64,000 nucleotides of DNA from Stenotrophomonas maltophilia R551-3 (GCF_000020665.1 NC_011071.1:288501-352500); one strand, 5' to 3'; positions 26,863 to 35,614 are shown, counted from the stretch's first letter. Numbers and translations: made by a program. The notes: generated from the sequence alone by a model not told the origin.

Positions 26863-27228
26863 TTACTTGTCGCTGCTGCCGCGGGCCAGCTTGGCAATGA
26901 TCCAGCCAGCTGCGAAGGCGACGCCGAACGAAGCCAGCGGACGTTCGCGGATCAGTTCAGCGGCGCTGTCGATCAGGTCCTTGCCCTTGTCCATCAGTGC
27001 GTCGACCTGTTCCTTGGCCGCAGCTCCACCGAATTCGGCGGCGGCCAGGCCGGACAGCGCGCTGTCGGACAACTCCGCCTTGACGTTGGCCTTGCCGATG
27101 CGCAGTTCGTCGGTTGCTGCACCGGTTGCGCCCTTGATCGCACCGCCGGCAGCGCTGGCGGCCTGCTTCAGGTGGGAACCGGCTTCACCCAGGTGGTCCT
27201 TCAGGTTCTCGGTATTGGTGGGGCTCAT
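26863..27228 (-). CDS. YqjD/ElaB (DUF883)-like membrane-anchored protein
   Basis: A 121-residue protein: an alanine/lysine-rich amphipathic N-terminal two-thirds and one C-terminal membrane helix (about 98-113, FGVAFAAGWIIAKLA). This is the layout of YqjD/ElaB, inner-membrane anchors that bind ribosomes in stationary phase (known for E. coli). AGGAG lies 7 bases before ATG 27228. It leads a cluster of four or more minus-strand membrane genes. Confidence 0.8.
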   Translation of the reverse strand: MSPTNTENLKDHLGEAGSHLKQAASAAGGAIKGATGAATDELRIGKANVKAELSDSALSGLAAAEFGGAAAKEQVDALMDKGKDLIDSAAELIRERPLASFGVAFAAGWIIAKLARGSSDK

Positions 27229-27329
27229 CGAATCACTCCTGTTGCGATGGGGGAACGGGGGACGGCGGTGCCGACCTGGACTGACAGCAATAGCATTGCC
27301 CGGGTATAGGGGGTGTTACGGCTGGGCGA

Positions 27330-28763
27330 TCAGCGCATCACGAGCTGGCCCTGCTGCTGGCCATTGTTACGCAGCACGCGCAGCACCAGGGTGGGTGGGC
27401 GCTGCTGGAAATTGGCGCGCCAGCTGGCCAGGTCAGCGAATTCACCTACTGTTGCATCAGTGATGATGTCGCCCTGCTGCAGCCCGTTGCTGGCGGCGCG
27501 GCTGCCGCGCTTGACCTCGCTGACCAGGACGCCGCCAGCGCCGGACTGGCGCAGCGATTCGGGCAGATCGACGAAGGTGGCACCGCCCAGGCGCGGGTCC
27601 AGGCTGTCGCCGGTGACCGCGCGTGCCTGTTCCTTCAATATCGCCTTGATCTGCAGCGGCTTGCCTTCGCGACGCACGTCCAGCGTCAGCGGGCTGCCCA
27701 CTGTGGCCAGGCCTTCCACGTTGTGCAGCGCTTCGGCGCTGTCCACGCGCTGGCCGTTGGCCGACACCACCACATCGCCCGGTTTCAGGCCCGCAGCGGC
27801 CGCAGCCGATCCGGCCAGCACGCGGGTGACCAGTGCGCCGCGGGTTTCGCCCAGGCCCAGGCCCTGCGCGATCTGTGCGGTCAGGTTCTGGCTCTCCACG
27901 CCCAGCGTGCCGCGCACCACCACGCCGTGCTTGACAAGCTGGTCGACCACGCTGCGCGCCAGGTTGGAGGGGATCGCCAGGCCCAGGCCGATGTTGCCGG
28001 CCATGCTGCCCTGCGGGTTGAAACTGGCGGTGTTGATGCCAACCAGCTGGCCCTGCAGGTCGACCAGTGCGCCACCGGAATTGCCCGGGTTGATCGACGC
28101 ATCGGTCTGGATGAAGTTCTGGTAGCCCAGCCCGCGGATGCCGCTGCGGCCCACCGCCGAGACGATGCCGGAGGTGACCGTCTGGCTGAAACCGAACGGG
28201 TTGCCGATGGCCACCACGAAGTCGCCCACGCGCAGCTGGTCGCTGTTGCCAAGCTTGATGTCGGTCAGGTTCTGCGCCGGAATGCGGATCAACGCGATGT
28301 CCGTATCGCGGTCCGAGCCGAGGAACTCGGCCTTGACCGTGCGCCCGTCGGCCAGTGTCACCTGCACGTCATCGGCATTGTCGATGACATGGTGGTTGGT
28401 CAGTACCAGGCCTTCCTTGGCATCGATGATCACGCCCGAGCCGAGCGATTCGTTGATGCGCTCCTGCGGGATGTCCGGGAACAGGCGGCGGAAGAACGGG
28501 TCGTTGAAGAAGGGGTTGCGCACCCGCACCACCTGCTTGGTGTTGACGCTGACCACTGCCGGCATCGCCTTCTCCAGCATCGGCGCCAGTGACGGCACCG
28601 CCTGCCCGGCTACCGAAGCTGGCAACGCGGCGGCGGTGGGCAGCACCGCCGGCAGCGGCGCGGCATCGGCACGGTTGTCCAGGTGCGCATTGAGGCCGGT
28701 GGCAACAAAGCCACCGAAGGCGGCGGCGATTGCGAGCGTGAGCAGGGTGGGAAGCGGTCGCAT
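27330..28763 (-). CDS. Do-family periplasmic serine protease (DegP/DegQ/MucD-like)
   Basis: A 477-residue trypsin-like protease with two PDZ domains. The catalytic triad is H125 (TNHHVID), D155 (DTDIAL) and S229 (GNSGGAL). A signal/anchor lies at about residues 5-25. PDZ1 begins near residue 270, PDZ2 near 385. Members degrade misfolded envelope proteins and act in the sigma-E stress system. The gene faces away from the H1-like gene with 490 bases between them. The symbol (degQ or mucD) cannot be fixed from sequence alone. Confidence 0.92.
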   Translation of the reverse strand: MRPLPTLLTLAIAAAFGGFVATGLNAHLDNRADAAPLPAVLPTAAALPASVAGQAVPSLAPMLEKAMPAVVSVNTKQVVRVRNPFFNDPFFRRLFPDIPQERINESLGSGVIIDAKEGLVLTNHHVIDNADDVQVTLADGRTVKAEFLGSDRDTDIALIRIPAQNLTDIKLGNSDQLRVGDFVVAIGNPFGFSQTVTSGIVSAVGRSGIRGLGYQNFIQTDASINPGNSGGALVDLQGQLVGINTASFNPQGSMAGNIGLGLAIPSNLARSVVDQLVKHGVVVRGTLGVESQNLTAQIAQGLGLGETRGALVTRVLAGSAAAAAGLKPGDVVVSANGQRVDSAEALHNVEGLATVGSPLTLDVRREGKPLQIKAILKEQARAVTGDSLDPRLGGATFVDLPESLRQSGAGGVLVSEVKRGSRAASNGLQQGDIITDATVGEFADLASWRANFQQRPPTLVLRVLRNNGQQQGQLVMR

Positions 28764-29254
28764 GGGAGTCGGTTCGCTGGCGTGGGTGGGGGCGGTTCGG
28801 CCCTACGGTAAAACAAGCTGAATGAGTGTGTCGCGATCTGGATAAATGCGCCATGAAAACGGGGCGCCGGAAAGCGGGATGACTGTCGCCCGCTTCGGGC
28901 TGGTGGCGTCATCCGCGGAGGTGCTGCGTACACGTTCGTTCTCCGTCGGATGCGCTGCGGATACAGGCCGATACTTGCGCAGTTCCGCGCAACCGGGTGC
29001 CGCGATGCGCCATGACGCACACCTTCGCCTGCATTCGAGCAGGCACGTGCAGCGAACGTCCGCTGCAGCCTCGCCAGCGCGGCGCAGTCCTGAAAAGAAG
29101 GGGTTTCCTGCACACATGCATCGCCGCCAAGGGTGGTGGGCTACACCATCGGCGTCGCAGCAGATGCGATTGCTGGCGCATGCCCCGTTCCACGATCGTC
29201 AATGTCGGTATAGCATCGCCCCGTTTTGATACTTAAGGCCCCCAGGAGGGCAAC
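28764..29254. other. intergenic region upstream of the protease and H1-like genes
   Basis: About 490 bases with no protein-coding frame I can support. It holds a structured hairpin at 28877-28914 (GGATGAC with GTCATCC and an inner GCCCGCTTCGGGC), which could be a small RNA or regulatory element. A strong ribosome site AGGAGG is at 29244-29249 for the H1-like gene. A TATAGC hexamer at 29209-29214 may be a -10 for that gene. Confidence 0.5.
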
Positions 29255-30163
29255 ATGAGCAACGGTAATGGTGTGTCGGTCGTGACCGACGCCGTCGAGA
29301 ACGTCAAAGAAACCGCCACCAACGTCGGCGAGACCATCGCCCACGCCGCCGAAGACGCCGTGAAGTCGGTCAAGAAGACCGTCAAGCGCGCCACCAAGGC
29401 TGCCGGTACCCGCGTTGCCAAGGCCAAGAAGGCTGTGGCCAAGGTCGAGAAGACCGTTGCCAAGAAGGCCGAGAAGGCTGCCAAGTCGGTCGGCAAGACC
29501 GTTGCCAACGCCAAGAAGAAGCTGGAAGCCGCCAAGAAGAACGCCAAGGCCGAAGCCGCTGCCCTGAAGAAGGAAGTGGCCAAGAAGAAGGCGGCTGCAG
29601 GCAAGGCTGTGACCAAGAAGGCCGCCGCTGCCAAGAAGACCACCAAGGCTGCCACCAAGGCTGCTGGCAAGAAGGTCGCCACCGTGAAGAAGGCTGCCAC
29701 CAAGAAGGCCGCCGTCGCGAAGAAGACCGTTGCCAAGAAGGCCGCAGCCGCCAAGAAGGTTGTCGACAAGAAGGTCGCTACCGCCAAGAAGGCTGTGGCC
29801 AAGAAGACCGTCGCCGCCAAGAAGGTCGCCGGCAAGAAGGTCGTGGCTGCCAAGAAGGTTGTCGGCAAGAAGGCTGCTGTCGCCAAGAAGGTCGCCACCA
29901 AGAAGACTGCTGCTGCCAAGAAGGTCGTCGGCAAGAAGGCCGCTGTCGCCAAGAAGGTCGTCGGCAAGAAGACCGCCGTTGCCAAGAAGGCCGTCGGCAA
30001 GAAGGCTGCCGTCGCCAAGAAGGCGGTTGGCAAGAAGGTTGCCGCCACCCGCAAGACTGTTGCCAAGAAGGCTGCGCCGCTGAAGAAGGTCGCTGCCAAG
30101 AAGGCTCCGGCGAAGAAGGCTCCGGCCAAGAAGGCCGTGCGCAAGGTCGCCAAGCGCAAGTAA
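29255..30163 (+). CDS. histone H1-like lysine/alanine-rich DNA-binding protein
   Basis: A 302-residue protein. The N-terminal 45 residues are mixed ([17 protein letters not shown]); the rest is a run of imperfect repeats of [19 protein letters not shown] type rich in lysine, alanine and valine, ending in a basic tail. This is the histone H1-like/Hc-type nucleoid protein class. It likely binds and condenses DNA. ATG 29255 follows AGGAGG by 5 bases. Repeat number varies between strains in such genes (family knowledge). Low complexity makes its neighbours' antisense frames look open. Confidence 0.88.
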   Translation: MSNGNGVSVVTDAVENVKETATNVGETIAHAAEDAVKSVKKTVKRATKAAGTRVAKAKKAVAKVEKTVAKKAEKAAKSVGKTVANAKKKLEAAKKNAKAEAAALKKEVAKKKAAAGKAVTKKAAAAKKTTKAATKAAGKKVATVKKAATKKAAVAKKTVAKKAAAAKKVVDKKVATAKKAVAKKTVAAKKVAGKKVVAAKKVVGKKAAVAKKVATKKTAAAKKVVGKKAAVAKKVVGKKTAVAKKAVGKKAAVAKKAVGKKVAATRKTVAKKAAPLKKVAAKKAPAKKAPAKKAVRKVAKRK

Positions 30164-30177
30164 TCGCGCGGGTACCG

Positions 30178-30211
30178 AAGGCCCTGCCACCCACCGGGTG
30201 GTGGGGCCTTT
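30178..30211 (+). terminator. intrinsic terminator of the H1-like gene
   Basis: Left arm AAGGCCCTGCCACCC and right arm GGGTGGTGGGGCCTT pair with two mismatches, followed by TCGCGTTTC. It lies 15 bases past the stop. The U tract is modest. Confidence 0.75.
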
Positions 30212-30270
30212 CGCGTTTCTGGGACACGGTATGGGGCAAGATGCAGGTTCTTCCCGCCGGAGCCCCGGGC

Positions 30271-30960
30271 ATGCGCGGTATCGACTTCAGTTCCTGGCAG
30301 GGCGTGCTGTCCACGTTGGCCGGCCTGGTCCTGATCACCCTGCTGGGCGTGGGCATCCGCCTGCTGGTGATGCAGACCCTGCAGCAGCGCCGCGAGCGCG
30401 AGAACCGGCAGATCAATGAGCGGCTGCGCACGCTGATGGCGGCCTACAAGACCCTGGGCGGGTCGTTCACTGGCGAACTGGGTGTGGATCCCAGCCATCG
30501 CCGCGACCTGCGCCAACGCCAAGATGCCGAAGGCATCGCCGAACCCCGCTCGGATCGCGCGCGCCGCATCCGCGACGCCGTTGAAGCGGCGCTGTCGGAC
30601 ATCCTGTTGCTGGGCACCGACGAACAGGTACGGCTGGCCGCGCGTGCGGCCAACGAACTGGCGCAGGGACGACCGGTGCACACCCACGATCTGGTGGTTT
30701 CACTGCGCGATTTCGTGCGCGAAGCGCTGGACCTGGCGCCGATCCCGGCCGATCTGCAGATTCCACCGCAGGGCCCGACCCGCCCGGGCGGTGCCAGTGG
30801 CAAGGGCCGCGCCGAGGGTGACGCCAAGGGGGGCCGCACTGGAGGCGGCGGTGGTGGCGGGGGCGGGATGGGCGCCGGCATGGGGGGCGTGGGTCTTGGC
30901 GCCGGCGCCGCACTGGGCGCCGGCCATGCCTCTGCCAGCGATGAAGTGGACGCGCGCTGA
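30271..30960 (+). CDS. membrane protein with glycine-rich C-terminus, unknown function
   Basis: About 229 residues. One helix near residues 12-34 (VLSTLAGLVLITLLGVGIR) is followed by a positively charged helix (RRERENRQINERLRTLM), a folded middle region and a C-terminal run of glycine and alanine with two GAG patches. Type II topology is likely. ATG 30271 is chosen with GGAG upstream; ATG 30241 is a longer possibility. Not recognised as a named family. Confidence 0.68.
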   Translation: MRGIDFSSWQGVLSTLAGLVLITLLGVGIRLLVMQTLQQRRERENRQINERLRTLMAAYKTLGGSFTGELGVDPSHRRDLRQRQDAEGIAEPRSDRARRIRDAVEAALSDILLLGTDEQVRLAARAANELAQGRPVHTHDLVVSLRDFVREALDLAPIPADLQIPPQGPTRPGGASGKGRAEGDAKGGRTGGGGGGGGGMGAGMGGVGLGAGAALGAGHASASDEVDAR

Positions 30961-30975
30961 GCACGCGCTCCGGAT

Positions 30976-31335
30976 TCAGCGCGTAAGTTCGTAGATCGGT
31001 ACGAAGCCGCCGTAGATCATCCGCGCACCGTCGAACGGCATCGGGTTCTTCGCCGGATCCATCCGCGGGTCCTCCATCATCTTCTTCATGCCGGCGTCGC
31101 GGGTCGGCTTGTCCGGCCATTCGATCCACGAGAAGACCACCGTTTCGTCCGCTGTGGCTTTCACCGCGCCGAAGAAGTCGGTGGTCTTGCCGTGCGGTAC
31201 ATCATCGCCCCAGCACTCGACCACGCGCAGCGCGCCGAACTCGACGAAGATCGGGTTGCCCGCACGTGCATGGGCGAGGAACTTCTCCTTGTTGGCGGTG
31301 GGCACCGCCAGTACGAAACCATCGATGTAGCTCAT
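30976..31335 (-). CDS. DUF1428 family protein
   Basis: A 119-residue ferredoxin-like alpha/beta protein. Markers are MSYIDGFVLAVP at the start, FVEFGALRVVECWGDDVP, and MPFDGARMIYGGFVPI near the end, all typical of DUF1428 (YbaA-like), a small conserved family of unknown function. Start ATG 31335. It is convergent with the preceding membrane-protein gene. Confidence 0.88.
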   Translation of the reverse strand: MSYIDGFVLAVPTANKEKFLAHARAGNPIFVEFGALRVVECWGDDVPHGKTTDFFGAVKATADETVVFSWIEWPDKPTRDAGMKKMMEDPRMDPAKNPMPFDGARMIYGGFVPIYELTR

Positions 31336-31530
31336 TGCCTGCCTCCGGATGGACCGCGCCGCATGCACGGCCTTCAAGTACCCGACGAACCAGGGCGGCG
31401 CAGATCGACATCCTGCCTGCGCATGCCCGTTGCAGAGGATGAATGCACGCGTGCCGCGCGCGTATGCCAGACCCAGCCTGAATCAAGCCAAAAAATTCAG
31501 CAATGCGAAGACCGCTGTTTTCAGGGAGCG

Positions 31531-31558
31531 TTGTGGCGAATAACGGAGAATTTACATT
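31531..31558 (+). promoter_or_regulatory. possible ax21 promoter
   Basis: TTGTGG at 31531-31536 and TACATT at 31553-31558 are separated by 16 bases. The match to the sigma-70 consensus is moderate, and the hexamers lie about 60 bases upstream of the ax21 start. Weak evidence only. Confidence 0.35.
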
Positions 31559-31617
31559 CCCGATGCGATGGCGCCCTGGCGCTGCTGCACACCATAAGAA
31601 AGTAAAGGTGTACCCCC

Positions 31618-32190
31618 ATGAAGAATTCGCTGATTGCTCTGGCCCTGGCCGCTGCCCTGCCGTTCACCGCCTCGGCTGCTGAGAACCTGTCCTACAACTA
31701 CGCCGAAGCTGACTACGCCAAGACCGACATCGATGCGTTCAAGGCCGACGGCTGGGGCGTGAAGGGTTCGTACGGCTTCCTGCCGAACTTCCACGCCTTC
31801 GGTGATTACAGCCGCCAGGAAATCGACAACACCAACATCAAGCTGGACCAGTGGAAGATCGGTGCCGGCTACAACGTTGAAATCGCTCCGACCACCGACT
31901 TCGTTGCCCGCGTTGCCTACCAGAAGCGCGACCAGAAGCACGGCCTGGACTTCAACGGCTACAGCGCCGAAGCCGGCATCCGCACCGCCTTCGGTGCCCA
32001 TGCCGAGGTCTACGGCATGGTCGGTTACGAAGATTTCTCGAAGAAGCACGGCATCAATCCGGAAGGCCAGTGGTACGGCCGCCTGGGTGGTCAGGTCAAG
32101 CTGAACCAGAACTGGGGCCTGAACGGCGAGCTGAAGATGAACCGCGACGGCGACAAGGAATACACCGTCGGCCCGCGCTTCAGCTGGTAA
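31618..32190 (+). CDS. ax21: Ax21-family outer-membrane/secreted protein
   Basis: A 190-residue protein with signal peptide (about residues 1-20, ends ASAAE) and a beta-rich mature region that should form a small outer-membrane barrel. Signatures: SYNYAEADYAKTD, GWGVKGSYGFLP and GPRFSW with a C-terminal aromatic residue. Ax21 is abundant in xanthomonads and S. maltophilia and is shed in vesicles; earlier claims of a signalling role were retracted and later disputed, so only the envelope location is safe. AAAGG lies about 8 bases before ATG 31618. A terminator follows. Confidence 0.92.
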   Translation: MKNSLIALALAAALPFTASAAENLSYNYAEADYAKTDIDAFKADGWGVKGSYGFLPNFHAFGDYSRQEIDNTNIKLDQWKIGAGYNVEIAPTTDFVARVAYQKRDQKHGLDFNGYSAEAGIRTAFGAHAEVYGMVGYEDFSKKHGINPEGQWYGRLGGQVKLNQNWGLNGELKMNRDGDKEYTVGPRFSW

Positions 32191-32228
32191 TTGCTTCCTC
32201 GGCGCGCCTGCGCGCCGAAGATGCCTCG

Positions 32229-32258
32229 ACAGGCCCGGCCCATGCCGGGCCTGTTGCG
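32229..32258 (+). terminator. intrinsic terminator of ax21
   Basis: Stem ACAGGCCCGGC (32229-32239) pairs with GCCGGGCCTGT (32244-32254) around CCAT, then TGCGTTT. It lies 39 bases past the stop. The stem is strong; the T tract is imperfect. Confidence 0.7.
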
Positions 32259-32380
32259 TTTCCGGCCGGGCAAACGCTACCTGACCGTGTCGCGGCGGAA
32301 GGGCAGCATTGCAACGAATTGGATTCCGCAGGCGTCGGCTGCGCCCTAGGGTGAGTGGCCTGTTCTGCAGGAATGCAACC

Positions 32381-33115
32381 ATGCCCACGTTTCCGTCGCC
32401 CCGCGATTCTCCCTACCGCCTGTTGCTGCTGGATCCGCACCCGCTGTTGCGGCATGGCGTGCAGGAAGTCCTGGCCCGGCAGGCGGGCCTGCAGGTCGAT
32501 GGAAGCTACGGCCGCAGCGGTGATCTGCTGCAGCGCCTGCAGCAGCAGGCGGCCGCGATCGATCTGCTGCTGGTCGACGCCTTGCCGATGGGTGACAGCG
32601 GGGAAGGTCTGGAACTGCTGCGGCACCTATCACGCCATTGGCCGGCAGTGCCGATTCTGGTGTTGTCCGCGCACTGCAACGCGGGTGTCGTGTCCTTGGC
32701 CCTGCAGGCCGGTGCGCGCGGATTCCTGTCCAAGGCCTGCGCGCCGCAGATGCTGCTGCGGGCAGTGAGCGTGGTTGCCCGTGGCGGGCGCTTCGTGCCG
32801 CCGGAACTGCGTGCACAGTGGAACCAGTCCCGCCGGCAACGCCAGCAGCCCGTGCGTCCACCACGGTTGAGTACGCGCGAGCGCACCGTCCTGCAATGGG
32901 TGCTGCGCGGCTGCAGCACCGGCGAGATGGCACACCGCAGTGGGCGTACAGCCAGCACCATCAGCACGCAGAAGCGAGCGGCTTACCGCAAGCTGGGCAT
33001 CCGCAACGATGGCGAGCTGTTCCGCTTCCGCCATCTGATCGACGCTGATCGAGGCGGCGTTACTCGCCCTGGTACTGCTTCTCTTCCACCAGCGCTGAAC
33101 CGGCCACGCGGTTGA
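32381..33115 (+). CDS. RcsB-like orphan response regulator with degenerate receiver
   Basis: A 244-residue protein: a receiver (about 10-125) and a LuxR-type helix-turn-helix (STRERTVLQWVLRGCST ... KLGIRNDGELF, about 170-220). The phospho-acceptor D66 and K118 are present, but the acidic pair is reduced to one residue (D18 then P19) and threonine is replaced by S96. Phosphorylation may therefore be weak or absent. No kinase gene is adjacent. ATG 32381 has AGGAA upstream; a longer frame starts at 32309. The 3' end overlaps the minus-strand DUF6165 gene. Confidence 0.8.
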   Translation: MPTFPSPRDSPYRLLLLDPHPLLRHGVQEVLARQAGLQVDGSYGRSGDLLQRLQQQAAAIDLLLVDALPMGDSGEGLELLRHLSRHWPAVPILVLSAHCNAGVVSLALQAGARGFLSKACAPQMLLRAVSVVARGGRFVPPELRAQWNQSRRQRQQPVRPPRLSTRERTVLQWVLRGCSTGEMAHRSGRTASTISTQKRAAYRKLGIRNDGELFRFRHLIDADRGGVTRPGTASLPPALNRPRG

Positions 33116-33449
33116 TCTCGTTCTTCACCTGCACGCGCTCGCCATTGGTGCCATAGACACCACGCGCCAACTGGATGAAGGCATCGTCGAACACCTGGGC
33201 CGCTTCCTTGTCGCGCAGCTGGTCCTGGATGTCCCACATGCGCTCGTTGATCGCCTTCAGCTGCTGCTTCAGCATGGCCAGCGCCGGCTGAGCCTGCAGC
33301 TGCAGCTGCAGCAACGGAAGCAGGCCGTCCAGCTCGGTGCGCACGTTGCTCAGCTTGGCGGCATCGTCGATGCGCTCGGCCTTGATCTCGAGAATGGTGA
33401 TCTTGTCGATCAGCTCGCCGATCGATACCGGAGTCAGGATGGCGTCCAC
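33060..33449 (-). CDS. DUF6165 family protein
   Basis: About 129 residues, all-helical: ILTPVSIGELIDKITILEIKA near the start (in pieces), KAINERMWDIQDQLR in the middle. This resembles a small conserved family of unknown function found near cell-surface polysaccharide genes in proteobacteria. The start is GTG at 33449 with AGGAA upstream; longer in-frame starts are less likely. It overlaps the response-regulator gene on the other strand by 56 bases. Confidence 0.78.
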   Translation of the reverse strand: MDAILTPVSIGELIDKITILEIKAERIDDAAKLSNVRTELDGLLPLLQLQLQAQPALAMLKQQLKAINERMWDIQDQLRDKEAAQVFDDAFIQLARGVYGTNGERVQVKNEINRVAGSALVEEKQYQGE

Positions 33450-33627
33450 GCGGTTGGTTCCTGGAAACAGGGCGCCATGATACCGCGCTGCTGGCATGTG
33501 GCCCCGGTCCGCGGGATTTACGCCGAATTTGCGCCACGGGCCCGGCAGCACCCTCGATCCGTTACGGCCACCGCCTCGACACTGCGTTCCCGGCGGCGTG
33601 ACCGCCTTCGACGAGGAACACAGTGCA

Positions 33628-34326
33628 GTGAACAGCAAGGGGATGATGGCGGCGATGGTGGCCGCGCTGGCAGGAATGCTGGGTATCGGCAGCGCGCAGG
33701 CGCAGGTGCAGGTCAGTGGCAGTGCGGCATTGACCAGCGACTACGTGTGGCGCGGCAGCTCGCAGAGCGACGGCGACCCGGCGGTGCAGGCGGGCGCGAA
33801 AGTGGCGCTCGCATCCGGTTGGTACGCCAGCGCGTGGGGCTCCAACGTATCGTTCAAGCCGGACAACGGCGCGCGCAGCGAGTTCGACCTGGTAGCCGGT
33901 TGGAGTGGTGCACTGGCACCGGACTGGACGCTGGATGCCAACCTGACCCGCTACGTGTACCCGGGCACCGGCCGCGCGCTGGACTGGACCGAACTCAATA
34001 CCACGTTGAACTGGAAGCAGCGCGCGTGGCTGCAGGTTGCGCATTCCAGTGACGCGCTGGCCGGAGGTCATCGCGGCACCTATGCGCAGTTCGGCGTGCG
34101 TGTGCCGCTGCACGAGCGCGTCCGCCTGGAGGCGGTGGTGGGCCAGTATTGGTTGGCCACCGCACAGGGGCCGGACTACCTGCATGGCCAGCTCAGTGCC
34201 ATTGCCACGCTGACCCCGGCGTGGGAGCTGCGGGCCACCGTGCACGACACCGACAACGCGGCCAAGCGCCTGTTCCCGGGCAACGCCGGGGGGCGTTGGG
34301 AGCTGGCGCTGCAGGGCAGCTTCTAG
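33628..34326 (+). CDS. TorF/Gcw_chp-type outer-membrane porin
   Basis: About 232 residues. A signal peptide ends GSAQAQ near residue 25. The mature start reads SGSAALTSDYVWRGSSQSDGDPAVQAG in pieces, the signature of the TorF/TIGR02001 porin-like family, and it ends in a C-terminal phenylalanine (LQGSF) for BAM recognition. Repeated beta strands WRGSS, WYASAWGSN and WTLDANLTRY fit a small barrel. GTG 33628 is used; ATG 33643 and 33646 are possible. Confidence 0.85.
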   Translation: MNSKGMMAAMVAALAGMLGIGSAQAQVQVSGSAALTSDYVWRGSSQSDGDPAVQAGAKVALASGWYASAWGSNVSFKPDNGARSEFDLVAGWSGALAPDWTLDANLTRYVYPGTGRALDWTELNTTLNWKQRAWLQVAHSSDALAGGHRGTYAQFGVRVPLHERVRLEAVVGQYWLATAQGPDYLHGQLSAIATLTPAWELRATVHDTDNAAKRLFPGNAGGRWELALQGSF

Positions 34327-35516
34327 TTGGCAGCCGTGGTCTGGCGCGCACGCAGCGCGCCGGGCAACCACAGCAGCAGGGCCAGTGCGGCAACAGCGGC
34401 GCCGGCCACGCAGACGCCGGTCCAGCCGAAGCGCTGGTAGACCTGCGCCGACAGCAGTGAACCCAGCGAGCCGCCGATGAAGTAGCCGGTCATGTAGCCG
34501 GCATTGAGGCGGTTTCGCGCCGCCGGTTGCAGCGCATAGATCAGGTTCTGGTTGCTGACGTGCAGCAGCTGCGCGGCCAGGTCCAGCACCACCACGCCGA
34601 CCAGCAGTGCCAGCAGCGAGTGTGCCGACAGTCCCAGTGGCAGCCACGACAGCAGCAACAGTACCAGCGCGATGGCCGTGGCACGGCCGGTCTGGCCACG
34701 GTCGGACATGCGGCCGGCCAGGCCCGCGGCCAGCGTGCCGGCGGCACCGACCAGTCCGAACAGGCCGATGGTGGCGTCGCTGTAGGCGTACGGTGGCTGT
34801 GCGAGCAGGAACGCCAGTGGCGTCCAGAAGATCGCGAACATGGCGAAGCTGCACGCACCCAGCAGCGTGCGATGGCGCAGCACCGGCTCCTGCACGAACA
34901 GGGAACCGATCGAGCGCAGCAGGGCGAAGTAGCCGAGGCCGGCGCTGTGGTGGAAGCGTGGCAGGCCACGTTGCAGCGCCAGTGCGGTCAGCACCAGGGT
35001 GCCGGCGGCGATCGCATAGACCAGGCGCCAGTCGCCAAGGCTCGACAGCAGCCCGGCCACGGTGCGCGCCAGCAGGATGCCCAGCAGCAGGCCGCTCATC
35101 AGCGTGCCGACCACGCGGCCGCGATGTTCGGGCGAAGCCAGCGTCGCCGCGAACGGCACCAGCACCTGCGCCACCACCGAGAACAGGCCAGTGATCGCGG
35201 TGCCCACCAGCAGCCAGGCCAGCGACGGTGCACAGGCACTGATCACCAGGCCAGTGGCCGACAGCAGGCTCATCACCACGATCAGCCGGCGGCGCTCGAA
35301 CAGGTCACCCAGCGGCACCAGCAGGATCAGCCCGGCGGCATAGCTCAGCTGCGCCACGGTAACCACCATGCCGACCTGGCCGAACGGCACGCCGAAGGCA
35401 TCGGCGATGGTGTGCAGCAGCGGCTGCGCATAGTAGTTGCTGGCCACGGCCACGCCAGTGGCGACCGACATCAGCAGCACCTGCCAGCGGTGCAGAGGGG
35501 GGAGGGACGGGCTCAC
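34323..35516 (-). CDS. MFS exporter, LysR-linked
   Basis: A 397-residue major facilitator with twelve helices. The N-terminal YYAQPLLHTIADAFG and DLFERRRLIVVMS, and the second-half GRMSDRGQTGRA, mark the drug-efflux/YybF-like branch. Substrate unknown. GTG 35516 is chosen because the longer ATG start at 35564 would put coding sequence inside the likely operator (GGAAATGA repeats). Divergent from a LysR gene, the usual arrangement of a regulated efflux pair. Confidence 0.85.
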   Translation of the reverse strand: MSPSLPPLHRWQVLLMSVATGVAVASNYYAQPLLHTIADAFGVPFGQVGMVVTVAQLSYAAGLILLVPLGDLFERRRLIVVMSLLSATGLVISACAPSLAWLLVGTAITGLFSVVAQVLVPFAATLASPEHRGRVVGTLMSGLLLGILLARTVAGLLSSLGDWRLVYAIAAGTLVLTALALQRGLPRFHHSAGLGYFALLRSIGSLFVQEPVLRHRTLLGACSFAMFAIFWTPLAFLLAQPPYAYSDATIGLFGLVGAAGTLAAGLAGRMSDRGQTGRATAIALVLLLLSWLPLGLSAHSLLALLVGVVVLDLAAQLLHVSNQNLIYALQPAARNRLNAGYMTGYFIGGSLGSLLSAQVYQRFGWTGVCVAGAAVAALALLLWLPGALRARQTTAAN

Positions 35517-35614
35517 GCGGTGTTCCAGAATGCGGGGTGCACAGTGTCCGCCCGCTGCAGTCATGATGGAAATGAATCATCATCATCCCTGTCATCTGGA
35601 AATGAGATGGTTGT
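35517..35614. promoter_or_regulatory. shared control region of MFS exporter and LysR gene
   Basis: A direct repeat GGAAATGA occurs at 35568-35575 and 35598-35605, exactly 30 bases apart (about three helical turns). The first is flanked by ATGAT and ATCAT, an imperfect dyad with N8 (35563-35580). The second lies 9 bases before the LysR start. Divergent LysR targets usually carry such paired sites; this is inference from layout. Confidence 0.55.

Noticed and set aside
29141..30190. A leucine-rich repetitive minus-strand frame of 349 residues
   Set aside because: It is only the complement of the lysine/alanine repeats of the H1-like gene; the repetition comes from that gene.
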